A DNA stretch of 64,000 nt, taken from the NCBI RefSeq assembly GCF_963855985.1, contig NC_087092.1, positions 4,960,001 through 5,024,000 on the forward strand. Reading direction: 5' to 3'. Below the pieces are notes generated by a model. It did no database searches, was not told the origin of the DNA, and worked only from the letters and a program-made list of their open reading frames with translations. The translations under genes were made by a program, and so were the position numbers. Source of the DNA: Ostrinia nubilalis. Lineage: Eukaryota > Arthropoda > Insecta > Lepidoptera > Crambidae. This document shows positions 1-12,018 of this stretch, piece after piece (within the stretch, counting starts at the first letter, position 1; every line of letters starts with the position of its first letter).

Positions 1-742
1 ATACATTTTAGTCTAAAATGAAAACGCTAGCTAGCAAATGCGTAGGATGCTTTGTAGATCTAGATCTAGAACAATGATTGTACACCAAAGTTGCGCAGTA
101 GGAGGTACCAGCTGTAGCACGTAAGCTAATCATGATTACATAATAATCATCATGAACCCCTCATCAATGATAAATGAGACAATTTTATGGTACCTACTTT
201 GTTTTGCCATCGACTCTTCCTTGTTTTTTAACTACAGTTCCTTCAAATTGTTATCTAACAACAGCCTTTAGTTTTAATGCCGGCGATTATCCACAAGTGT
301 TATTAATGATGACCGTTGGCAATCGTCTTTATTGCTTGGATAGCGTGAAAAAGTATTCACAATTCAATCTAACTAACAGTTACAATGTTTTTGTTTACGC
401 CTTGATGATTGCGCAAACCGCCAGTGGGACTGGACGATTAGTTTCTGTATTGTGTGGGCAGCCAATCTATCTAATTAGTATCTATTGATAATAATTAATC
501 CGAAGAGCTCGACAAAAGAGTTAATATTATTATATTAATACGTCGCTCACACATTACACTCAGGAATAGATTCAAGCAAATAATTAGTTTTAAAATGTAA
601 GTTTCACTACCGATTTTAAACTTTAAATTGAATTGAGAAACTTTTAGATTAAGAGCACTGAATTCACTATACAAATTATTCCCAGTTGATTCCAAAGGAA
701 CATTGTATCTACTCCGTAAAATTGATATTAAATTAAATTCTC
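1..742. other. Gene-free stretch, nothing recognised
   Basis: AT-rich sequence with only short, unconvincing reading frames. I see no domain motif, splice-flanked coding segment, tRNA or clear repeat boundary here before the retroposon tail that follows. Confidence 0.5.
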
Positions 743-905
743 TTCATCATCAACAGCCCTTTGCAGTCCACTGCTGGACTATGAGTTTCCTCCACTATAG
801 TGGAGGGTTTTGCCATAATCCCCACGCTTGGCAGGTGGGTTGGAGATCGCAGTTTAAAAGATTGATGTTTTTCAGAGAGCGCTGCTGCCCTTTCTCTGAA
901 AAAAT
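743..905 (-). mobile_element. Non-LTR retroposon 3' end (family 2, ATG-tailed)
   Basis: Read on the minus strand this is the 3' end of a retroposon: a 'cagtggactg' block followed by a short (ATG)n tail. A second copy with closely matching sequence lies on the plus strand at 61754-62014. Both copies contain the perfect 18-base palindrome cctccactatagtggagg (here 789-806) just before the tail. Short tandem-repeat tails of this kind are typical of RTE-clade LINEs in Lepidoptera; the clade assignment is inference. No open reading frame remains. Confidence 0.75.
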
Positions 906-1978
906 ATCTTATTTTGTTATAATTCAGACGAAAGATTATCAACTAGAGATCATCATAGATGCAATCACATCTTATCGCCTCGACAATCTTCGCCCTATGA
1001 TCAGCAGACGTGTCTGCGAAATCTAATTTCCTAATCATTACCATTTGATGCCTTCCCATGTCAGAGTTCGCGGAATTATCACGTAATCGTGAATTATTGT
1101 TGCAGATAAACTCTGTGGGAAAAACAGGAACCACGACAGTTTAGTGCTTGACTGCCGTAAACATTGCGATGCAACAAAGTTGAAGTTAAATGTAGAGCGA
1201 TATTATGATTTTGCAATATGCTCTACCTACAGCCTTATTATTTAACTTTGTTTTAAAATTTCTAGTTAATAGATCAAGTAACTGTTCTATGAAATCTCCC
1301 TCGCAAAAAACATCGATTCATAGGCTGAATTTCGTATGAAATTTGACTGTATAAGGTTGGTAAGGATGCTCTACATTATTAGGAACTTTATAATTATTGT
1401 TTTGCCAACTACAAATTATTATGTAATAAACGCGGTAACATCAAAGAATAATAACATGTGTATGTATTTGCTATAATTATATCACATGGCCAACGTTGCT
1501 ACATGTTGTCGTAGTTTGGTGTGGGCAGGGCCGCGCCGACCGCCGGCAGCGCCTGTGTGCGGAACCTATGAAGCGCCTCTTTTCTAATGAATCGTCATAA
1601 AAAAACGAATTTAAATTATTTTTAACGAATATTTTAATTGTTAATTTTGACTAAAATAAATGTTCTTCAGTTTTACAGTAGGTACTTAGATAATATTATC
1701 ATAAGTGTATTAAAACTGAAAACCACTTAGGAATTACTACGAAAAAGAAAACTCGAACTAAATTTTTACATGCTTAATACAAAGAATTGTATATTTAAAT
1801 ATTAATAACAAAGAAGCTTACTTGTTTCTAATCATAATAATACTAATATGACTATTACGTGCCTACCTATGCTATGTAAAAACAGCAAGAGTCTAACTTT
1901 TTTTTTATATTAGTGCTACTGAAATGCACTTGCAACTGGTGCTAACAAGAATATTTTAATCATACTTAAATTATAATA
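906..1978. other. Gene-free stretch with a GC-rich repeat module
   Basis: AT-rich, no supported gene. At about 1521-1565 there is a GC-rich block (..ggcagggccgcgccg.., ..gcctgtgtgcgg..) whose reverse complement resembles the block at about 3778-3865, so both are probably parts of the same interspersed repeat in opposite orientations. Confidence 0.4.
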
Positions 1979-2880
1979 CAGGGTGTTTGGCGGAAGATTA
2001 GACATACTTCGTGGGTGTATAGGTAAGGTCATTTTAAGAATACAAGTTCGCCCATTTTACCCTAAGTGGGCTATTTTTTTAAATTTACATTTTTGTTTTA
2101 ATTTAATTTTTTTCCGAAATTTGACCTAAAAACTGCTTTTTTTTTCTCGCGTGTTTTGAATCGCTTTTATTATTTCAAATTAATATCGAATATGTCTTAA
2201 GTCAAGTAAAATAAATTTCAGATCCAGATAATGATTGGATAGCTAGTTACGAGCCGCCAAAGTTTAACAAAAGTACGAACCATGATAAAAAAAACTACTT
2301 GGAATTCTATTTAAAAAAAAATTAAAGATGACAGTGAATTGCCAATGATCTTAAAAACATCTCTAGCTTCTCTTCTTTCCAATGATATTATGTCACACAT
2401 GTAGCCTAATCAGATGTTGAAATTCGTCAAAAATTCAAAGTTTAGGGAAGAAAATGGAACAGTAATACAAAAGTTATCCATGCAAAGTAAATTAAGAATT
2501 TTTTTACTGTTTCTTTTGTCTTCATAATGTGGTTATTATTTTTAAATTAATTTTGAAATAAAACACAAAAAAAGTAATGAAAATGAGTATAGCAGAAAAT
2601 ATAACGATGTTGGAAGAAGCTTTGTATGGATAACTTTTGTATTATTGTTCCATAGTAACGGCAAGTTTATTTTTGTTTAAAATAAATTTGCCGTTCCAAA
2701 GTAAAGTTATGCAAATCGCTATTTTTCGTTAATTTATTTTTGCGAACATAACTATTTACTTACTTCAGTAGTTACTTACGTACTTAGTAGCTCACTGGGT
2801 AAAATGGGCGAACTTGTATTCTTATAATGACCTTACCTATATACCCACGAAGTTTGTCTAACCTTCCGCCAAACACCCTG
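1979..2880. mobile_element. 902 bp inverted-repeat DNA element with TA target site (Tc1/mariner-type MITE)
   Basis: The two ends are inverted copies over roughly 90 bp: the left begins cagggtgtttggcggaag and the right ends with its complement (cttccgccaaacaccctg). Both ends are flanked by TA (1977-1978 and 2881-2882), the target duplication used by Tc1/mariner elements. A second internal inverted pair lies at about 2454-2482 and 2627-2653. There is no transposase reading frame, so it would need an enzyme in trans. The superfamily call rests on the TA flanks and cagggtg ends only. Confidence 0.8.
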
Positions 2881-3179
2881 TATACTGTGGTTTTGGCTTG
2901 GCTATCTCGTTCGTTAAAATCCCCGTGGCGGGGAATCCCCGGGACCCCATCCCGTTTGTGTCGCAACTCGCACGCATCGCATCGGGTTGCGTTCATAAAC
3001 TCACTCATAGTCATAAAAAAATTGTATTACAAACTCGGCGCCTCTACGGTTCAAAATATGTAACTAGTACTTTATGGTTCAAAAGAACTGCCGCCGTTTT
3101 AACGTTGAGCTCGTAAGTAATCTATACTTATAATAAATCTGTAGAGAGGTCAATTCTGTACATGAAATATATTTTCAAA

Positions 3180-3602
3180 ATAACTACCAGGGGGTGATTA
3201 GTGATCGATACTGATGCCAAAAATGCAATCAGTAAAATTTTTGTCTGTCTGTCTGTATGTTCCTTATAGAAACAAAAACTACTCGACGGATTTTAACGAA
3301 CTTTGGTACAATTATTCTTCATACTCCTGGGCAGGTTATAGTATACTTAGGAATTCCCACGGAAACGGCAATTAGCGGGAAAATCCTTTTGTATAAAAAA
3401 TCAAAACCGCTTAAGTTAGACGCTTTTTGGCAAGCAGGTACCTTAGTAAACTTAAAGCTTAGTTACAACAGGATATTGCAAAATTCCCACGGGAACGGGA
3501 GTTAGCGGGAAAAAACATATGTATGAAAAAATCTAAACCGCGTAAGATAGATGAAGGGGGTAAAACGGGATCCACGCGTACGAAGTCGCGGGCGGCCGCT
3601 AG
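3180..3602 (-). repeat. High-copy lepidopteran interspersed repeat ('actagcggccgcccgcgac' head)
   Basis: On the minus strand it starts cactagcggccgcccgcgac and its head is nearly the same as the plus-strand copy at 28192-28395. Inside, a unit containing 'ttcccacg.. ..agcgggaaaa' occurs twice (about 3353-3425 and 3483-3555), an internal tandem duplication. The distal end carries the gtctgtctgtctgt tract common in such repeats. I cannot place the family in a class (SINE, LINE tail or Helitron-like). Confidence 0.65.
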
Positions 3603-5172
3603 TGTAAACTAAACTAAAACCCTAAGCGTAAAATGAAACCATAAACGTGAATCATAATAAACATATAAATATTGAGAGACTTGTTTAATAAGCGTAATAT
3701 TTGTTTTGTTGCGCTTGCGCATACTGTACCTACTTACTTATCAATATGTACTCCATTTAAAAAAAAATAGGTGGCAGTAGCGGCGCGGCGCCCCTATTGT
3801 CTTGGCGCCTGTGTGCGCCGCACACATCGCACACAGGGGCGGCGCGGCCCTGGGTGTGGGTGGATATTATACTTACCCTTAGGCAATGAAATCTACAGTT
3901 TGTACATGCATATCTACAGCAATCTTTGTAGATGTTATGTCAGGATTACCAGCTCTACAATTTGCGGATGTTCTGTAAACTTACCATCCTTTGGCGATTC
4001 ATGTTGGATAAATGTAGATAGGAATTTTGTCGGCTGAATGTTTAGTTGGGCTGTTATTCAGTCTCTTATGAAAGTGCGCACATTACACTGGGTATCGGCC
4101 GATTTCTCATACAAATTAGAAGCCAACCAAACTATTCTAAAATACCGAATATTTTAAGCCTATATTACCAAGGTAGGCAAATTGAATCCAAGGCTGTCTT
4201 GTAAGCAGACAATGTATATCTAAAAAGTTTCAGAAACTTTGAGAATGAAGTTAATTATACTAAATGCCGCATTTTGCTCTCATACGCCTTAATCACCTTC
4301 AAAGTCGATCAATTAGCTCGAACACTGAACGACTCATTTAACGTGATAGATACGACCATTAGTCGTGAGCGTGTGAATTGAAGCCGGCATTCAATTCGTA
4401 TACGAATATAGTCTATAGTCTAGTAGGTATCTACTAGGAGAATTACGATCGAGGTTTGCACCTCGTTACCTTATCAGCTGTTACGATCAAGGTTGTTGGA
4501 AATAAAACATGATCCCCGGATCTAACATTGTGTAGCTGTCAACTGTTTTATATTAATCAGTTATACCTACTTACTTATCTACTAAAACGATCGTCTCTAT
4601 AAGACCTTTGACATGATCTAATCGAACCAATATTTTAAAACAATTATGGTTATCTCTTCCAGTGTAACTATTAGACTCTATATCTTTATTTTTTAAACAT
4701 TCAGGATAATTTAACTCTGCTATATCCTACCTACTATTGTAATACTACGACCAACTTGTAGCTAACTTGGTCATGTTTGTTTGTTTACATTTTATTAAAA
4801 CGAGACACGCCAAGCAGTATTCGCCACTGTTATAAGATTAAAAAAGTTTAATGCTTTTCTCGTTTTAATTTCGTACGCTTAAAACGTTTAATTTCCTTTT
4901 AAATTTCCACTTTCGACCATTAGAGTTTTATTACGAGCCACATTGCCAATCTCAACTGGTTGTCATAGTATCAAAAAGAGAGCGGACATTTAATTTTCGC
5001 CCGAGACTTTCCTGTAAAATTGCATTCACTTGCAGTAAAAATTACCACTGAATTGTACGCTGATTTGCCGGTAATGACCACCTACTGACCCACTAAAGAT
5101 CAGCACTTCAATTGTTTTTATGAGGTATTATTTGGTACGTAATTTGATAGTTGTGGATGTGGTAGAAGTATG
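3603..5172. other. Gene-free stretch
   Basis: No supported gene. It holds the GC-rich block at about 3778-3865 (a reversed relative of that at 1521-1565) and otherwise AT-rich sequence with no structure I can name. Confidence 0.4.
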
Positions 5173-5179
5173 AAGTTAC

Positions 5180-5404
5180 TAGCTTTCCGCCCGCGGTTTC
5201 GCCCGCGTGGAATTTTGTCTGTCACAGAAAAACTTTATCGCGCGCGTCCCTGTTTCAAAAACCGGGATAAAAACTATCCTATGTTCTTTCCCGGGACTCA
5301 AACTATCTCTATGCCAAATTTCATCAAAATCGGTTGCGAGGTTTAAGCGGGAAAGCGTAACAGACAGACAGAGTTACTTTCGCATTTATAATATTAGTTG
5401 GGAT
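5180..5404 (+). repeat. High-copy lepidopteran interspersed repeat, near full length
   Basis: Begins ctagctttccgcccgcggtt and ends in gcatttataatattagt, the pattern of a repeat scattered through lepidopteran genomes. A translatable remnant is visible (PMFFPGTQTISMPNFIKIG in one frame), but this is a feature of the repeat and not evidence of a gene. The copy at 8357-9775 shares both ends. Class unresolved. Confidence 0.65.
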
Positions 5405-5491
5405 TAGTTGGGATTACTCTGCACTATACCTACTTCTCTGGGAGAAAGAGTCTTAATAAATGTCTTCTGTTAGTAAAAGACAATGTTAGTA

Positions 5492-5688
5492 GTGCCTTTT
5501 TCCTGTGATGCGGATTTCGGCACGCGGGCTACACGCACGGGGATATCAAATCAATACAATAAAAAATAAATAAGTACATAATATAGGAATAGGATAGGAA
5601 AAACATGTATGAAAAATGCTTGCGAATCAAAACCTGCATGCGAATCAGATCCGCGCATGTCGAAATCCGTATCACAGGAAAAAGGCAC
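5492..5688. mobile_element. 197 bp MITE with ~35 bp terminal inverted repeats
   Basis: The left end gtgcctttttcctgtgat and the right end (complement, reading inwards, gtgcctttttcctgtgatac) match over about 35 bases with a few differences. The interior is short and AT-rich, without coding potential. I cannot define a clear target duplication, so the superfamily is open. Confidence 0.7.
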
Positions 5689-7155
5689 ATATGTACGAGT
5701 ACTCCCACTATTTTTCTTATTCTGTAAGTTGTAAGGACTGAGAGCTTGTGTCAGACTTGGCGGCCTTAGTCGTCTGATTTGCCTATAGTCCGGTCACGGC
5801 TTCTTAGTGTGCTTTCTGAATCTCAGAAAAGAGTTATCCTTTCGGCCAATCAGGTCATTTCAAGGCTATGTACGAACCGAACTGAGAAGAATTTCGTGTA
5901 CATCTTACGTAAAATTCGATTAATTTTTTTGATTCGAATTTTGGACCTTCGCATTGAATCCAACTGTAAATTTTAAATTGCGAAAAACATTGAGTTGACA
6001 AAAATAAAATTGTAGAGCCCCATTGGAAATTCTACATGTAACGTTTAAGTTATGGAGGGATATTATGCAGACAGCTGCTCATAGTGCTCATATGTAAGTA
6101 TTATTATGCTATCATTTCATCACGTAGTCGGAAGTATTACTATAATATTTTTTTAATTAAAAATGTCTGTGTTTGCCTAGCTAATGAGTTATATGAATAT
6201 TAATAGAAATTAGTTAGTATTATTTTCATTATTAGGAAGCAATTTATGTGACAATCCGTTGACTGGCCGGGACGATATCATTTTGCGACAGTCGGTCATG
6301 AATTTTGTGTTACTAGCTTAACATTAATTAATAAATTATTAACTACCTACATAAATAATCCGGTCATATTTCTTTTAAGGATACATGTAACCTATACGTT
6401 GACTATTATCTATTATTATCTAGGAAAATACTGTTGAATGCTAAGTTTCGGCAAAATTGCGAAGAGGGCACAAGTTTTCCTTTGAAGATCGGTATAATAG
6501 ACAGGTCGCTTTTTCGAGATAAATCTGTAAGCTAGATTGAATTAAGCAAAATATCACGTCCATGTTTCAAAAGATTACACCCACGCGATATGGTGGGCAG
6601 ATTAGTATGGAAAACGCGAGTAAGTATAGCGTTATTTGTAGATGAAACGGTACGGTCGAGTAGTTCCCGTCTCGTTTCACTGAGTGTCTATGATTACTTC
6701 TCATTAATTTATGAATTGTATCCAACTACGTGAAACACTGCCGAGTTTTGTTATTTTTTACTTCATGTTGTTAGAAAATTGTTTTGTTTTAAAATTGTTA
6801 AAAGAAAACATTATTTTATTTATTGGTTATCCACTTATCTGTGTAAACAAAAGTTATTTCACCTGTAGCTTGACCTTCACTCGCACTAATTACAATACCG
6901 CAAAGGAAAATGAAATTATTAGCAAAATTAATGTAATTATTAAATAGTAATACATGGCCCGATTCGGCTATAAATACGCAATACTGCTTGGATAATGTAT
7001 TTTAATTACTAACTGTATCAGTATATTCTCGTAATTATTATCAAATTGAAATCGTTTCTTGTAAGCATGTGGTAATTGTGTCGTTGATTGTAGTAATTTA
7101 TTGATAGTTCAACGTTTGAACCCTGTTAATGATTGAGTTATTTGCAATTATTTAC
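5689..7155. other. Gene-free stretch
   Basis: AT-rich, reading frames under 80 codons without recognisable motifs. No repeat boundary that I can define. Confidence 0.4.
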
Positions 7156-7159
7156 TACC

Positions 7160-7299
7160 GTGGACCGACGACCTCAGAAGATAACAGAAGGTGCTGGATG
7201 CAGGCCGTTACCAACCGGCCTTTGTAGAAATCATTGGAGGAGGCCTATATTCAGCAGTGCGCAGTGGACGTCCTATGGCTGAATGATGATGATGATTTA
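7160..7299 (+). mobile_element. RTE-like retroposon 3' end
   Basis: Contains 'ggtgctggatgcaggccg', 'ggaggaggcctat', 'cagtggacgtcctatggctg' and a (ATG)n tail, the 3' end shared by the copies at 21661, 34598 and 56343 (plus) and 53522 (minus). It is 5'-truncated and non-coding; in longer copies the region encodes the C-terminal part of the reverse-transcriptase polyprotein. Confidence 0.8.
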
Positions 7300-7406
7300 C
7301 TGTACAGACGACAGCATGTCAGCATAACTATACAAATTCGCACAGTAGCCTCTATTGCAACTGAATAAGGTGCCATTATGTTTAGTGATGTGCTGTTGTC
7401 TGTACT
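7300..7406. mobile_element. ~106 bp MITE, 'tgtacaga' family
   Basis: Inverted ends tgtacagacgacagcatgtc and (complement of the right end) gtacagacaacagcacatca bracket a short interior. Relatives occur at 36899-37003, 51404-51504 and 61691-62069, all with the gacagcacatca-type ends. It directly abuts the RTE tail at 7160-7299. Confidence 0.65.
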
Positions 7407-8350
7407 ATTTATTTAATTTAAGTAAGAGATCGAAGAAATACTATCTAATCGTCCGTACTAAATAAAACTGGTCACAGCACTTTGTCTAGCGTGGTCAGGG
7501 TCCCGTTAGCGACCATCTTCGCAATGAGTCGACACTTCGACTGCAGTCATTACAGTGACATCATTACCACAAAGGTGTCTACAATTTTGAGGTTAACAAC
7601 ACAAATACAATTCGAACCGCTGCTTCTAAGTCAAGCTGACTAATGATGATAACGACCAGTTAATTCTCTCTCTCTAAAACTAAGATGAGTGAAACTTTGT
7701 AAGCTTTCAGTTTTCCAGCCTATATTACTGGATGGAAATTAACTTTTTTCGTTTAGGGAATAGGTACATTTTTATAAATAAGTGGATTAAATTGGTAGTT
7801 AATAGTAAACAATATTTTATTTTCGTTATTAGTGAACAAACCATCGTAAATATTTAATACAACAGATAAAATATATTTATTTATAAAACGATTACAAAAT
7901 AATTTTACTGAAAGTTGGAAATTGAAACGACGTTACAATTTAGCACCTACTAGATTTTGTCCTGAAAAAAACTGGATTGTTATATAAATAAATAATGAAC
8001 AGTAATTAGACTTGCACAGTCTGTATTTACTTGTTCAGTAATTCTAAAGATCACCGTACTCGTACAGTAGTACACATTTAATAAGGCGCGTCGTGAATCT
8101 TCGGCCACGCAGACAAGGACAAAATTTTTCCGATTATGTTCCCCGTCGCACTTGCGCAAGCCCCGCCCATTTCATAATTACACTGCAGGCCAATTGTAAC
8201 GGAATTACGGGGAATAAAATATTTATCTTTTTGCCAAAAAAAGTTTAATAGAGTATTAATAGTTCCCGATTTCCATAACACAAGTGCTTTTGCTACATAC
8301 TTTGGGATCGATCGGAGCAATGTACGCGTCTAGTCTAATATGTATTTATT
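7407..8350. other. Gene-free stretch
   Basis: AT-rich, no supported gene or repeat boundary. A minus-strand 80-codon frame at 8078-8320 has no recognisable motif. Confidence 0.35.
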
Positions 8351-8356
8351 TATTTA

Positions 8357-9775
8357 CTAGCTTTTGCCCGCAGTTTCACCCGCGTGAGATTTAGTTTGTC
8401 ATAGATCGTCATAAATCTGGGGGCACGGCAGTGCCCCCGCCAAGTCGAGCGCGAAGCAAACACTGCCGTACCATCCTTTTTCGCCGCATTTTCGGGCCCC
8501 TATTTGAGAACCTCTGGATAAGACCAGAACGCAGAAATTTTCGTCATCTAGTAAGCTATAATCACATACTTAAAATCCAAAATTTCAAGTCTGTAGGTCA
8601 TTTAGTTCCGAAGTTAAGCGAAAGCAAAGTTTCGCATTTACGACACTCACTCACTCACTGATGATCATCAAAATAGAACTAGTACTTCCCATAAACTCAG
8701 AGAGCTGAAATTTGGTACAGAGTTAGGGTTTAATGGCCACAAAAAGGGAAAACTATAAAAACTAGGAAAATCGAAGATCTGGAGTAACACCACATTCTTA
8801 ATCAATACTACTCCGGCACCGTGGTGTTCGCATGTATCGCTCACCGCTAGATGGCGCTAGCACTAGCAAGCGGTGTCCAGATTTTTTTCCTTTCTAGAGT
8901 CCCCCGTCGATTAAGTTGAATGTTGTGTAATTTGCATTTCGTTAATTTCGTTTATTATATTATAAGGTTCGCTAAGGTTATGTTATTTAAATAATTGTTT
9001 ATTCGTTGTTCGTTGTCCATTTTAAAGGTCGTTGAGTTTATTTGTGTTTAATATCGTAAAAAAAATCGATAAAACGACGACGTTAAATAATTTTGCCACT
9101 TTCTACAAAAAGAAGTGAAATCCCACCAAAAACATTCTGTAAAAAACTAGCCAAGTCTCGATGGAGCTGCTTGTTTATCTCTAAAAAGTAATGAAATCTA
9201 GACAAAGTCGTGCCAAGTCTATGGTTCCTTACTGCGATTTCTTTATTATTATAGTTAATGTTGTGTGACTTGGCCGTTGAACAATCTTTATTAAGATAAT
9301 CATACATAAGTATTATTGAAATACGCAGCTTTATTAAACCTACAATTGACTGGTTATTGTTGAATCAACGTTTTCCAAGTGGCAATTTTCCATCGTCAAT
9401 GGGTAGCGGTTCTGGCGACAGATTGGTGCAATGGTGTCATGGAGCACCTGGTTTTGTCACCCTTCAACGGCCAAGTCACACAACATTAACTATAATAATA
9501 AAGAAATCGCAGTAAGGAACCATAGACTTGGCACGACTTTGTCTAGATTTCATTACTTTTTAGAGATAAACAAGCAGCTCCATCGAGACTTGGCTAGTTT
9601 TTTACAGAATGTTTTTGGTGGGATTATAGTCTATATTATGTTATTCTGGGTTATAAACAATATACAACAATATACAATGTAAAGTTTCATCAAAATCGTT
9701 CAGTAGTTTTTGCGTGAAAGAGTAACAAACATCCAGACATCCAAACTTTCGCATTTATAATATTAGTAGGATTAT
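8357..9775 (+). repeat. Interspersed repeat split by later insertions
   Basis: 8357-8415 (ctagcttttgcccgcagttt..) resembles the 5' end and 9678-9775 (..gtttcatcaaaatcg.. ..gcatttataatattagtagg) the 3' end of the family seen whole at 5180-5404. The 1.26 kb between them is unrelated and contains a second repeat (about 8415-8770, starting 'gggggcacggcagtgccccc') and the inverted repeat at 9119-9625. Nested insertion is the simplest reading; the exact joints are not defined. Confidence 0.5.
9119..9625. repeat. Perfect 163 bp inverted repeat with 181 bp spacer
   Basis: 9119-9281 and 9463-9625 are reverse complements with no mismatch that I can find. Both arms therefore contain the same reading frame in opposite orientation, which explains two apparent small proteins with an identical core; these are not genes. 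The spacer is 9282-9462. A transcript across it would form a long perfect hairpin. Confidence 0.9.
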
Positions 9776-10084
9776 TTTTGTGGGATGTATTTAATCCATA
9801 ATTTAGAAATGTTAATATTTGCATGCTACATATAACTGTAGCGAATTACGATAATGCACTTTATTTTATTTATCATAACATCTTTAATATACTGTACTCT
9901 ACTAAATGGCAAATAAATATTTGAATATCCGAATGTGAGAAGAGTGAATGCTGAATCTATGAATGAATTGTGATTGTGTAGATGTACGGAGATTGGAGGC
10001 TCACAAAAATAAAACACTTTTTTTGCCACTAAGTGTACTTTTGTCTGCAACGCGTCTACGCACTCTAGACTATGGCGGCTGACT

Positions 10085-10235
10085 AACATGTGTCACAGCG
10101 CGCGCAAACATGACGCGGCGACGGACCAATACCGGCACAGGAAGAAGACGCGCCGTGCGTGGAGTATCCCGATTGGTCAATAGCATTTCCCGCGCTACTT
10201 AAATTCGTCTTCTGCGCAGGTACATCGGTGAGCCT
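10085..10235 (+). promoter_or_regulatory. Candidate promoter / first exon (GC-rich, CCAAT boxes)
   Basis: An island of CpG-rich sequence in AT-rich surroundings. It contains a direct CCAAT (ggaccaatacc, about 10115) and an inverted one (gattggtcaat, about 10170), then a donor-like ggtgagcc near 10230. It lies just downstream of the minus-strand Kazal cluster and could start a plus-strand transcript. No TATA box or coding exon follows that I can support, so the call is weak. Confidence 0.25.
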
Positions 10236-10670
10236 TATTAATTGTGTACTACTGTACATATTAGTACTTTTCACATGTCCACGACTGAGAATACGTTCTG
10301 AAGCTTCAAAAAGCCCGACAGCTACGTGTAAAGAGCTATTAACAAATTAAATTAATTACACTAAGCTACTGCCAGTGACATAATTCAGAAAATGACTCAA
10401 TTGTTTAGCTGAGACATTGTCTTGCTGCTTTCCCATCATTGTGTGGTGCTAATCGTTACGATTATCTATGATGTAATTAACATTCTGGAGTTATAAGAAA
10501 CGAATATTCTAATTTTTACTGGGTTGGTTGCATTATGATATACCATTCTTAGTTTTTTGTGAGATTAAAATCTGTCATAGATATATTTTCAATTGCGCAT
10601 AATTTGATATTATCTTTATTGTTCTACTTCGCTTCTGTTCATTTAAAAAAAGACAGCTTTAACATATATT

Positions 10671-10676
10671 TTTATT
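10671..10676 (-). terminator. Poly(A) signal AATAAA for the Kazal/His-rich gene
   Basis: AATAAA read on the minus strand about 80 bases after the stop codon at 10754; a second AATAAA lies at 10615-10620. Position fits cleavage downstream of this gene. Confidence 0.45.
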
Positions 10677-10753
10677 TTGTTAGAGGACTGTGAAAAGAAT
10701 AATATATGCAATTTTCATAGCTACATAATTCAATTTGGAATACTAATACATAG

Positions 10754-11987
10754 TTACATCTTTACATACTTTTTCTTTAGAGGAATGATAACGGACGCCT
10801 GCCGCCCAATGTCAATATTGTTATTATTATTTGCTTTGTTTTCACCTTTAAAAACAATTTTACCCTTTTCTTTTTTGTTGCCTTTGATTTTAATGTTGTT
10901 GGTATTTGTAGCGTCGTTGTTAAGATTGAAGTCAATGTGAGAGTTTCCATGTTTTGGTGGTTTAGTGGCTTCGGAAATGATTAGTTCTAGAGAGTAATCA
11001 TCTTCTTCAGAGTATCTGGGTGTAGTAGTTCGCCTGCGTCGTGGTCTTGTTGTTGGTACTTCGAAGCTGTCATACTCTTCTGAATATCGAGGTGTAGTTT
11101 TTTTGTATTTGTTTGGAGTGTGATCTTCATCTGAATGCACATGTGGTTTTTGATGTGGCGGTTTGTGGTGTGGTGGTTTGTGATGTGGTTTGTGATGTGG
11201 CGGTTCGTGATATGACGGTTCATGATGTGACGGTTCGTGATGCGACGGTTCATAATGTGACGGTTCGTGATGCGACGGTTCGTGATGCGGCGGTTCGTGA
11301 TGTTGTGGTTTGTGATGTGGTGCAAAGTCAATGTAACCCTCTTGGGAACGATCGGATTCTGGTTCATTGCTTCCAAAGTAACCATGGTCCTCCTCTGAAT
11401 ATCTAGGTGGTTTCACTGGTTTTTCTTGTAAATCGTAATTATTTTCGTCTGAATTTCCTGGTCTAGGATATTTTTGATGTGGTATAGAGAAGGCATCATC
11501 CTCTTCCGTGTGCCTTGGTGGAGTTCGCTTCAGTTTTATCTGTCCATCTTCCTCCGATTGAAAATCTATAGGTAAGTTTCCTTTAAGTGGTTTATGTTTT
11601 TCTTCGTGGTCATGATCAGCTGAGGTTTCAGCGGTCAGAGGTTTCCTACAAGGTCCAGGGTGAACGATATGAAGCGAAGTGTAAATGCTTTGCACCTGTT
11701 TAAAATCGCAGAGTGAACTGTACGTTTCCCCATCGCTTCCGCATATTCTTGGGTCCGAGGGACTTGTATCTTTGTACGGGCAGTTTGAGTACCAAAAAGT
11801 GCAGTGGGTTCCGGAAATATAGGCTAAGAGCAGAGCAGCTGAAAAAAGACCATTAATTCTTTAAATGCGAGAAAATTTAAAAGGAAAATTGTGACAAGCG
11901 CGTGGTGGTGACTAAAACTATTTATATAATGATGATTATTTTCAGAAAATATTTTTCCTTACCTCCAACTCGTATATTTACACCCAT
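10754..11987 (-). CDS. Secreted one-domain Kazal protein with His-rich repeat tail
   Basis: Two exons: 11987-11963 (25 bp) and 11838-10754, joined by a 124 bp intron with donor GGAG/gtaagg and acceptor ttttttcag, phase 1. The product is 369 residues. The start gives the signal peptide MGVNIRVGAALLLAYISG; without the small exon the reading frame begins inside the Kazal domain. Cysteines are at 21, 28, 41, 52 and 72: an extra one, then a 12-residue reactive loop (family usual 7), the core CGSDGETY, 10 residues, and 19 residues to the final GPC. The usual fifth cysteine is absent, leaving an odd cysteine. Residues about 183-240 are HHEP/HHKP repeats, followed by RRRRTTTPRYSEED and an Asn-rich end. 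A TATAAAAT box lies 32-39 bases upstream of the ATG. The tail matches the neighbouring gene at 13415-14343, so the two are paralogues. Protease inhibition is inferred from the family; no target is visible. Confidence 0.85.
11144..11317 (-). repeat. 15 bp coding minisatellite (His-Glu-Pro repeats)
   Basis: Within the preceding gene, roughly ten degenerate 15-base units encode [S/P]HHEP and then HHKPP-type repeats. The opposite strand is also open across it, which yields spurious overlapping reading frames. Unit number is likely to vary between individuals. Confidence 0.8.
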
Positions 11988-12018
11988 CGCGATAGTGTAA
12001 ATGAATCGTGTACCTATA

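Noticed and set aside
9083..9682. Two small proteins sharing an identical core
   Set aside because: Produced by the two arms of the perfect inverted repeat.
10987..11406. Overlapping reading frames on both strands over the His-repeat region
   Set aside because: They are shadows of the 15 bp minisatellite in other frames.
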